A DNA stretch of 5,243 bases from an uncultured Planctomycetaceae bacterium (lineage in GTDB: Bacteria; Planctomycetota; Planctomycetia; Pirellulales; Pirellulaceae): the NCBI GenBank assembly GCA_937967665.1, contig CALBSZ010000240.1:1-5243 (forward strand), written 5' to 3'. A program made the translations under genes and the position numbers. Under the pieces are notes generated by a model. The model was not told where the DNA came from. It did no database searches and was given only the letters and a program-made list of their open reading frames with translations. This document shows positions 1 to 5,243 of this stretch, one piece after another; the stretch's first letter is position 1; each line of letters opens with the position of its first letter.

Positions 1-3000
1 GTGTTCCGGCAACGCCATCGTCTTTGACGGTGTAGTTGAATGAGTCGGCCAGCGTGTCACCGGAATTCAGGGCATCCACCGTGGGATTGGCGTCGTCCAC
101 CACGTAGGTGTAGCTCCCGTTGCCATTGAGAGTCAGCGTACCGTACTGACCCGCCAGGCCCGTACCAACGGTTCCCGCCGTGCCGGCGCCTTCGGTTGCT
201 CCGGTCCGCACTTCCGTTACTGAGCCGGTTGTAGCCGGCGTGTCGTCGCCATCGACATCGGTGTCGTTGGTGAGGACATTGCCGGTCGCATCCGCACCGG
301 GATTGCTGCCGGCCTCCGTCGCCGTACCGCTGTCATCCACACCCACCGGAGCATCATTCGCACCATAAACGGTCACATCCAGAACCGCTGCGTCACCGGG
401 ACCGCCGGAGGTGTTGACGGAACCGCTAAGGTTGATGTTGTCAAAGCGGGCGGGACTCCTGCCTGTACCGAATCCGAAGTAAATGTCCGGGCTGTCAAAG
501 GTGTAGCCAAAGACCTGCATGGGACCTTTATTGCCCTGGGCGCCGGTCCAGGAAATCTCGAAATCACCTGTCGTGCCGGCGGTCGGTGTCCAGCTGAAGT
601 TCGCCGAATACCATTGATCGTATTCAACCTGATAGGTATTACTGCCGTCCCCGCTGAAGAGCGTTGAATTGTCGCCGGCGTAGACTCGGGCGCGGGCACC
701 AAAGGTCCTCCTTTGGAGATAGGCGTTGATGAACTCACCCGCCGCGCTGTTGGTTAAGCCGTTCTGAACGTCGCCGACAACGAAGCTGACCGCCCCATAG
801 TTGCCGTCGCTTTCGACGTAGAAATCGAAGCTGCCGGAAAAAGCTTTGGTGGCGTCGAACGCGTCACCGCTATTGACCAGGTAAACGCCGGGATCTGCCT
901 GGCTCGAACCTGTCCAGTCGAGGTTGGCGCTGTCGCCAGGATTGCCTTCTCCCGCAGTCGTCGCATAGGTACCGTTAGCGCCGGCGCCCACAACCGACCA
1001 ACCGGTGGGCGGCGTTGCGCCTGTGGCAGCAGCTTCGAAATCCTCACTAATGTTCGCGGCGCTGGCCGTCACTTCAAAGGCGTAGTTGAACGAGTCGACC
1101 AGACTGTCGCCAAAATCGAGTGCGTTTACCGCGGAATTCGCGTCATCGACCACGTAAGTGTAGTTGCCGTTTCCATGAAGCGTCAGGGTTCCATATTGGC
1201 CGCCCAGACCCGCACCAACCGTTCCCGCCGTTCCGGAACCTTCCGTGCTGCCCGTTCGAACTTCCGTCACGGATGCATTCGCGATCGGATCGCCATCGCT
1301 ATCGGTGTCGTTGGCCAGGACGTTGCCGGTCGCATTCGCCCCGGCAATCCCGTTGGCCGTGCCCCCGGACTCGAGCGCCCAACCGCTGTCATCCACGCCT
1401 ATCGGGTCCGCGGAAACGGTCACTCCGACCACATCCACGTACGCCGTCGCTGTGTTGCTCAATCGGATCGCGTCGACATGCACATCTCCGCTGCCACCGT
1501 TCTTGCGGCCGGCCACGCCGAGGTTCTCGATTACGTCGGCAAAGTCCACCGTCGTGCTGGTGAAGTTCGCGGGTGGCAGACCCGACGGGTCGCTGACGGA
1601 AGTCAGATCGGGATCGACCCAAACGTTCAGCGTGTCATTGCCTGGAACCACGTTCATCTGCCCGAGCAGCAGATGGGTCATACCGGCCGTGAACGTACCC
1701 GTTCCCGGAGTGGTGCCTGCCTGGCTGTTGAAGCCGACCTCGAGCCCCGTTGGTGTCAGCAGGATCCTGGCATCCGTATCAATGGGATTCCAAGGCTGAC
1801 TATCGTTGAAGTTGTTGAAAGTCAGCCCACCGTAAGCCGTTCCGGTAGGCACGTTCACCAAGGCCGAGAACCAGATCTCGTCGAGCATGGGCACGGCCAG
1901 ACTCCGTTTGTCCTGTCGGTCCGGAGCGGCATTGGACGCATACACTCTCTCGGTCGTCCCGGTTTGAGTGATGCCGTAGTTCGCGTACGTAAGATCCGGG
2001 GCATCGGTAATGAAAACGTTGACCGAACCCGTCCAGCCGCCTGTGAAACCGGTGTCCGCGCCGCCATCGTTCAAGTCAAGAGCAGCGAACTGGCTGCCGG
2101 CGATGTCCACGTTGGCGGTACCCGGTGCGATCGTTGGATTGGAACCGTCGTCCACCGTCACCGCGATCGTATCCGCATCGGCGCCACTGGTGCCCGCCGT
2201 GCCGTGCAGGTAGGTAATGTTGCTGATCGTGTCGAAGAACGTGTTGATGTCCGCAGCGCTGCCCTCCAGGGTAAGCGACCCGGTGCCGGATCCGCCGACC
2301 GTGACACCGCCGCTGCTGGTGGCCGTGAGATTCCCGCCCGTGCTGGTGGCGAGCGTGACGGTGAGGGTATCGCCGTCAGCATCGCCCACCGCCACCGCGC
2401 TGAAGTCGACGTTGCTGGCCACATCCTGCCTGACCAGGATATCTGACGGCACACCGCTCCCGGTGGGAGGCGAGTTGGTCCCGGCAGGAGCAGGACCACC
2501 GAAACGGACTTCGGAAAGACCGATATAACTACTGTCGCCGAAGTTGGTGAGGTTACTCAGGCGGATATTCGTTACCCCCGATTGAAGAGCAAATGTCTTG
2601 GTTTGAGGCAGCAAGTCTGCAACCGCGGGCGGACCACTGAAATCTCCTAACGTCGCCGCTGAAATCGTGGTGGGATAGGTGCTGCCGTTGTCCGTCGAAA
2701 AGGAGATATCGAAGGAGCGGAGTCCGCGGTCGGTTTCGCCGTTCCTGGTATAAACCCAGTGATGCAGGCAATCGATGTCGGTTGCCGCAGAAAGTGTGAA
2801 GTCGAGGGCGAAGCTGGAATTACCGGGAGCCCCGGAGGCGCTGAGCCAATAGCCGTCGCCACCGTTGTTTGCCGAATGCGTTTCGTTCAGAATGTCGCCG
2901 CTGGTCCCACCGCCGCTGAGATTACTGCCGTCGATGGTCTTGGCCAGTGTCCGCGTACCGTTAATCGAGTTCGTAGCAACCGCTGCACTGGGTGTCACGA

Positions 3001-5243
3001 TTTGTCTCGGGGCAGGTACAGCCTGGAGGTCGCCATAGAGGCGGATGCTGTCGAAATAGTGATGCCGTGTATTGCTCGTCGATCCGTCCGCCGCATAGAA
3101 ACGGAATTCAACGGTGGTGTCGGTCAGGTTCTGGAACTCCGGGAGCGCGCTGAGATCTTGTGTCTTGGGCGCCATGGCCAAGGATTCGCCGTGAGACGTC
3201 ATCTCCGTACCCGGGATCACGTCCGTGTCGTCCACAAACCCGTCTGCATACTTGTCCGAGAAGACACCATGGATGAACTGGTAGGATTGGAGATTGCCGT
3301 ACTCCCAGGTCAACTCGGCAAGATTGACCGACTGGTCGGCGGGGATGGTGAGTGTGAAGCCGAAATAGTCGTCGGCACCGATCGCCGCGTTCAGCGTCGC
3401 GTTATTTCCGGCCGCGGTGTCATTGCCTCCAATATCCACCCGGTCCCCGGTCAAAATGCCCTTCCCGGCAAGACCGGCGCCGATGGTAAAATCGGATGCC
3501 GTCGTCTCGGATTCCGCGTCGGTCGAATTGACAGCGCCAGCCGTCAAAAGGTACTCGGCCAACAGTTCCGCTGGCGATGCGGTGGCAAAGTTCCACGTGG
3601 TGTCGTCGGCAATCCCCGCAAAGCTGTTTCCGGCGTTATCATCAATCGCCGTGGCATCGATCTGGATCGCGTAGTTCTTGCTTGCATCCAGGTCAGACGT
3701 CGGGTCGATCGTCAACACCGGCCCGGCGACGTTCAACTGGCCGCTGTGATTGGCCACGTCGATCGTGGTTTGCGTGGTATCGGTCAGGTTCTTGATCGTA
3801 ATATTACCAGTACCCAGGACGACATCTTCGTCAAAGGTCACCGTCAGGTTACTGTCGACAGCGACATCGGTGGCATCATCGGCGGGATCCAAAGTCGAGA
3901 CCGTCGGCGCGGTGGTGTCCGCAGACGCGCCGAGGACAAGGACTGTGTAGGCTGCGCCTTCGTTATCCGTATTCGCCTGCCCGTAGGTCCAGCCCATGTT
4001 CACATACCCACCGGGAACCATCTCGTAGCTGGACCCGGAGGACCGATCAGCGGCGCCGCTGAACTTGGCGTTCAGCACCTCGACCTGACCAGCGTTGGCC
4101 ATGTTGTCCGACGAACTGGAAGTAGTATCGTCGGCGGCCAGCAGGTCGATGGTCAGCAGATTGCTACTTAAAGTCTGGTTAATGGAAACGCCGGTTGCAC
4201 CGTTGTCGGTCTGGGTCGTGAAAGTCGAGACATCGTTGATGTCCGAGACGCCGCTAACGTTGTACGCCACGACGTTGGTGTGGTGAAAAGTACCACCGCC
4301 CAGGGTGGCGACGATGTTGCCGGTGACGGCTCCGGGATTGGCCAGGTAGAAGAATTGACTTTTCAGACGACTGTCCTGGATCAGGGAATCGGGAATCGGC
4401 GTCAGCGTCGTACTGTTAAAGGTCACAGTGTCCGTTCCTGAAGTCTGTCGGAAAGAAGCTACGCCAACAATCAGCATATCTGTGTCCGCTGCAGTCGCAT
4501 GATTCAGGACCGTGGGCGTAGCGCTATTGCCCGTGGTATCGTCAGTAACGGCTGACGATTGGACGATCGGTCCGGCATACGGGCGCACCGCGCCCGCGAA
4601 TGTATCGGACAGCCGCAGGCTGTCCATCCACAGCGTGTCGCCGCTTTCCGGCTGGTAGTGCCGGATATTAAAGCGGTTCAGGCTGCTGATGTTCGTCGCT
4701 GATTGCGATGTCGCGTCGGCCGAACCGGGCTCGGTCGGTCCCGCCGGATCAATATACAGGTCGACGCGGTTGTAATTCGAACTGCCGTCTTTCCAGAGCT
4801 TGGCCACGAGCTGATAGGTGGTGTCCTGCGCGGCGTTCGTGGAACTGTTCACCGTGTCCGTGCTGCCGCCCTGCACGCGTGCAAAGAACGGGTTCCCAGC
4901 CTGGTTCCGCAACCCGAATCCAAGCTGGTGCCCGCCCCCGTCGGTGAGTTGGAAATTGATGAAATCGCCATCGTCGAAGCCGGCTCCCTTGTTGACTTCC
5001 ATGCCAACGTAGATCGTGTCGTTCACCGCCGCAAAATCCCGGCTCAGGAAACTGCCCGTATCGCCCAGGTTGGACGTGGGCTGGATGCGAATGGCCGCAT
5101 CACTGGTCGCGATCGGATTGGTCGTTTGCACCGTTGTATGGTTGCCCAGCGCGGACCACGGGCCGGTCCAGCCCGTCCCGCCGTTCAGTGTATCCAGGTT
5201 CGCGCCGTCGGCATACGAATCGAACGTATCCACGATATCCGAG
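1..5243 (-). CDS. Giant multidomain extracellular adhesin-like protein (LamG-like, Big_5, F5/8-C-like, cadherin-like and VCBS modules), partial at both ends
   Basis: One reading frame, codons 5242-5240 down to 4-2, stays open for 1747 codons, and recognisable domains follow each other in that frame without a break. Both start and stop lie outside the window, so signal peptide, secretion signal and anchor cannot be seen. The product is a chain of about nine beta-sandwich modules of lectin-like, Ig-like, cadherin-like and VCBS type. Proteins of this build are normally exported and act in cell-surface adhesion, matrix formation or glycan binding; that role is inferred here. No catalytic motif or transmembrane segment was seen. 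The protein is acidic and poor in Lys, with one Cys (residue 825). Acidic DxDGD-type loops suggest calcium binding. Export could be by type I secretion, as for many VCBS adhesins, or by the Sec pathway, but the deciding termini are missing. Planctomycetota is my best guess for origin, from module style only. Confidence 0.93.
2..346 (-). repeat. VCBS repeat copy 2, cut by the window edge (residues 1633-1747)
   Basis: This copy runs VGVDDSGTATEAGS, ATGNVLTNDTDVDGDD, GSVTEVRTGATEGAG, QYGTLTLNGNGSYTYVVDD and DSFNYTVKDDGVAGT, then leaves the window. It is closely related to copy 1: about 50 of 66 residues match between the SVTEV and DSFNY strands, and by hand count about 142 of 189 bases match without gaps (32-220 against 1082-1270). 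Two in-frame length differences follow, two codons longer at the DGDDTPATTG loop and four codons shorter at the TEAGSNPG loop. Unlike copy 1, it continues past DSFNY with TVKDDG, the ordinary VCBS hairpin, so it looks uninterrupted as far as can be seen. The acidic DTDVDGDD loop is a likely calcium site. Confidence 0.9.
347..409 (-). repeat. VCBS repeat copy 1, C-terminal strand (residues 1612-1632)
   Basis: The residues SGGPGDAAVLDVTVYG followed by ANDAP form the usual end of a VCBS repeat ('D-T-A-x-L-x-V-T-V-x-G-x-N-D-A-P'). No other VCBS body precedes it directly; the nearest is copy 1, ending 218 residues upstream in the protein. It therefore most simply completes copy 1 across the nested domain, and it leads directly into PVGVDDSG of copy 2. 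Confidence 0.8.
410..1063 (-). other. Domain 8: lectin-like module nested in VCBS copy 1 (residues 1394-1611)
   Basis: The 218-residue segment begins SAANISEDFEAAATG with PPTGWSVVG close behind, an opening common to jelly-roll modules of exported proteins ('F-E-x-x-x-x-G-x-x-P-x-G-W'). Inside are SGSFDFYVESDGNYGAVSF and AGEFINAYLQRRTFGARARV, strands of LamG-like type, then WYSANFSWTP, DFEISWTG and DIYFGFGTG. It closes with FDNINLSGSVNT (FDNINLS at 425-445), matching the closing strands of domains 1, 4 and 7. It sits between the DSFNY strand of VCBS copy 1 and that repeat's final strand. Likely an extra binding head set into a stalk repeat. Confidence 0.65.
699..716. repeat. Small perfect inverted repeat with AGGAGG in the coding strand
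   Basis: The minus-strand sequence CCAAAGGAGGACCTTTGG is a 6-bp perfect stem with a 6-base loop that sits inside the codons for LQRRTFG of the nested domain. It contains AGGAGG (707-712), read as two consecutive AGG arginine codons. This is a visible sequence fact; there is no support for a function, and a stem of this size is expected by chance in several kilobases of DNA. Confidence 0.4.
1064..1405 (-). repeat. VCBS repeat copy 1, N-terminal part (residues 1280-1393)
   Basis: The segment begins PIGVDDSG and runs through ATGNVLANDTDSDGDP, ASVTEVRTGSTEGSG, QYGTLTLHGNGNYTYVVDD and DSFNYAFEVTA. The 'y-G-T-L-t-L-x-x-x-G-x-Y-T-Y-v-v-D' core and the 'D-S-F-x-Y' strand are the signature of VCBS repeats, found in many copies in large adhesins of Vibrio, Colwellia, Bradyrhizobium, Shewanella and others. 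The acidic DTDSDGD loop is a likely calcium site. A normal repeat would continue with 'D-x-x-G-x-x-x-T-A-x-L-x-V-T-V-x-G-x-N-D-x-P' straight after the DSFNY strand; here that last strand is found only 218 residues later, at 347-409. Confidence 0.9.
1406..2089 (-). other. Domain 7: LamG-like lectin module (residues 1052-1279)
   Basis: The module opens with ALDLNDGGADTGFTGGWTG, comparable to the GGTGWTG opening of domain 1, and closes with VHVDAIRLSNT (VDAIRLS at 1457-1477). Between them are DEIWFSALVNVP, ARILLTPTGLEVGF and NDTLNVWVDPDL. The last follows the pattern 'x-G-N-D-T-v-x-L-w-v-N-P' that I recall from lectin-like modules of Planctomycetota surface proteins. The start, the 'W-F-S-x-L' strand, the 'D-T-L-N-V-W-V-D-P' strand and the closing strand together make it the clearest member of the lectin-like modules in this protein. 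A tail, AYVDVVGVTVSADP, leads into the first VCBS repeat. Probably glycan binding; ligand not predictable. Confidence 0.72.
2090..2491 (-). other. Domain 6: cadherin-like domain with acidic loop (residues 918-1051)
   Basis: After a linker rich in Pro, Gly and Ser (TNSPPTGSG), the module shows FSAVAVGDADGDTLTVTL, the classic 'D-x-D-G-D-x-L-x-x-x-L' loop and strand of bacterial cadherin-like repeats. Then come GGNLTATSSGG, LTLEGSAADINTFF and ITYLHGTAGTSGADADTI, ending in the strand TANVDIAGSQ. The 'L-x-L-x-G-x-x-x-x-I-N-x-x-L/F' segment followed by 'i-x-Y-x-x' is typical of this repeat in very large adhesins. The acidic loop probably binds calcium and stiffens the chain. Size of about 134 residues including the linker is ordinary. 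Confidence 0.75.
2492..3004 (-). other. Domain 5: F5/8 type C (discoidin-like) carbohydrate-binding candidate (residues 747-917)
   Basis: The sequence has the order expected of a galactose-binding-like fold: an early TLAKTIDGSNLS (the family often has 'A-x-x-x-I-D-G' here), a GDGYWLSASG segment where the family has 'W-x-S', a strand FALDFTLSAATDI matching 'x-x-x-D-L-G', then FDISFSTDNGSTYPTTI corresponding to the 'y-x-i-x-x-S-x-D-g-x-x-W' strand, and a closing GLSEVRFGG ('l-x-E-i-x-v'). These match the F5/8-C pattern by eye, although a profile search was not possible. Members usually bind sugars or lipids through loops at one end. It carries the only cysteine of the visible protein (residue 825, codon 2768-2770), so no disulfide is possible within the window's part. 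Confidence 0.7.
3020..3577 (-). other. Domain 4: second jelly-roll-like module (residues 556-741)
   Basis: The module begins with AELLAEYLLTAGAVNSTD and ends with the strand FDSIRLYGD (3032-3055), the same closing signature as domains 1, 7 and the nested domain. Internal strands include YFGFTLTIPADQSVNLAEL and TVEFRFYAAD. This pattern resembles the jelly-roll modules found in exported PEP-CTERM-type and Planctomycetota proteins, where an 'F-x-L-T' strand and an 'E-F-R-x-Y' strand precede a closing 'F-D-x-I-x-L' strand. Likely a glycan or protein binding sandwich; ligand unknown. A short proline-bearing linker, AVPAPRQIV, joins it to the next domain. Confidence 0.55.
3578..3919 (-). other. Domain 3: bacterial Ig-like domain, SbsA/Big_5 type (residues 442-555)
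   Basis: This module is recognised with good confidence. It starts with DTTAPTVSTLDPADDATDV, the usual opening of Big_5 domains (proline-containing first strand, then 'P-x-D-x-A-x-x-V'). It continues with SNLTVTFDEDV, where the family has 'L-x-V-x-F-S-E-x-V', then the strand GNITIKNL, then VLTIDPTSDLDASKNYAIQI and the closing 'A-G-N-x-F-x-G' loop followed by TTWNFAT. Its length of about 114 residues is normal for the family. Such Ig-like folds usually act as stiff spacers that hold binding modules away from the cell surface, and here it separates domain 2 from the next jelly-roll. Confidence 0.88.
3923..4570 (-). other. Domain 2: unrecognised beta-rich module (residues 225-440)
   Basis: I cannot assign this stretch to a named family. 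It begins near PIVQSSAVTDDTTGNS, has a hydrophobic strand TDMLIVGVASF and later FFYLANPGAVTGNIVATL, and ends with AAYTVLVLGAS just before the Ig-like domain. The strand-turn-strand rhythm, lack of helix-forming stretches and length of about 215 residues suggest another beta sandwich. Similar unnamed modules with an opening 'A-D-T-x-L-I-V-G-V' strand and a closing hydrophobic 'V-L-V-L-x-A' strand occur in large bacterial surface proteins, as far as I recall. A run of serines and threonines (DDTTSSSSDN) probably forms an exposed loop. There is no sign of an enzyme active site. Confidence 0.5.
4571..5242 (-). other. Domain 1: concanavalin A/LamG-like jelly-roll domain (residues 1-224)
   Basis: The domain opens with DTFDSYADG at residues 5-13, followed by GGTGWTGPW at 21-29, and closes with the strand MDSLRLSD (4604-4627). 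This opening and closing pair is typical of lectin-like modules in large surface proteins of Planctomycetota and Verrucomicrobia; that is family knowledge recalled, not searched. Between them lie alternating hydrophobic strands and a patch on a plasma-membrane-exposed type of fold, for example DTTYQLVAKLW and NRVDLYIDP, matching the LamG pattern of a strand describing the shape of a sandwich sheet. The likely role is glycan or protein binding outside the cell. No ligand residues can be assigned. The domain probably starts at or just outside the right edge, since the typical opening is only a few residues in. Confidence 0.7.

Noticed and set aside
373..1047. Minus-strand frames at 373-738 and 754-1047
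   Set aside because: Both are in a different frame from the domain-bearing one. Their products are Pro-, Arg- and Ala-rich without recognisable motifs, while the main frame encodes the nested lectin-like domain without interruption.
1120..1799. Plus-strand frames at 1120-1563 and 1245-1799
   Set aside because: These overlap each other and the antisense of the VCBS and lectin modules. The first is an Arg/His/Pro/Ser/Cys-rich low-complexity translation typical of a shadow frame; neither has a ribosome binding site or domain.
1175..2446. Long open frame on the plus strand (423 codons)
   Set aside because: It lies in exact codon register antisense to the real gene. Such frames close only where the sense strand uses TTA, CTA or TCA, which are rare here; it ends at the antisense of a TCA serine codon (CCG TCA GAT). 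Its product is rich in Arg, Val and Gly with no domain pattern.
3008..3022. AVPAP segment after domain 4 as a possible PEP-CTERM-like sorting signal
   Set aside because: It is internal, with more than 1000 residues following, and lacks a hydrophobic segment and basic tail. It is better read as a linker.
2759..4171. Long open frame on the plus strand (470 codons)
   Set aside because: Same in-register antisense effect. It ends exactly at the antisense of a TTA leucine codon in the sense frame, and the sense strand carries clear domains (Big_5, F5/8-C-like, jelly-roll) across the same bases.
1..5243. Frameshift or pseudogene
   Set aside because: The main frame keeps module order and strand signatures throughout with no stop, so no disruption is present in the visible part.
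1..5243. Promoters, terminators, tRNA/rRNA, CRISPR or mobile elements
   Set aside because: The window is coding throughout. No short regularly spaced direct repeats, no transposase signature or terminal inverted repeats, and no RNA gene pattern were seen; the only DNA repeat of note is the VCBS pair.

Overview
The whole 5243-base window lies inside one very large protein gene on the minus strand. Reading the reverse complement from position 5242 down to position 2 gives 1747 consecutive codons with no stop and no visible start of the gene. The N-terminus lies beyond the right edge and the C-terminus beyond the left edge. There is no intergenic DNA, RNA gene, mobile element or CRISPR array. 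Residue numbers here count from the right edge (residue 1 = codon 5242-5240).

The protein is a mosaic of extracellular beta-sandwich modules. From N to C they are: a concanavalin/LamG-like domain (residues 1-224); an unrecognised beta-rich domain (225-440); a bacterial Ig-like domain of the SbsA/Big_5 type (442-555); a second jelly-roll-like domain (556-741); an F5/8-type C (discoidin-like) carbohydrate-binding candidate (747-917); a cadherin-like domain (918-1051); a third lectin-like domain (1052-1279); a VCBS repeat (from 1280) apparently split by a 218-residue fourth lectin-like domain (1394-1611) before its last strand resumes (1612-1632); and a second VCBS repeat (1633-1747) that runs off the left edge. 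The composition is strongly acidic and rich in Thr, Asn, Asp, Gly and Ser, with few lysines and a single cysteine. That fits an exported, probably calcium-stabilised surface or secreted adhesin.

The organism is a bacterium with moderately GC-rich DNA. The style of the lectin-like modules (an opening like 'GGTGWTG', a closing strand like 'F-D-x-I-R-L') and the mix of Big_5, cadherin-like and VCBS modules recall giant surface proteins of Planctomycetota and related marine or aquatic bacteria. This is an inference from style only. No gene symbol can be given.

The most notable structure is the apparent nesting of a whole lectin-like domain inside a VCBS repeat, next to a close paralogous copy (about 75% identical in DNA) that is not interrupted within the part that is visible.
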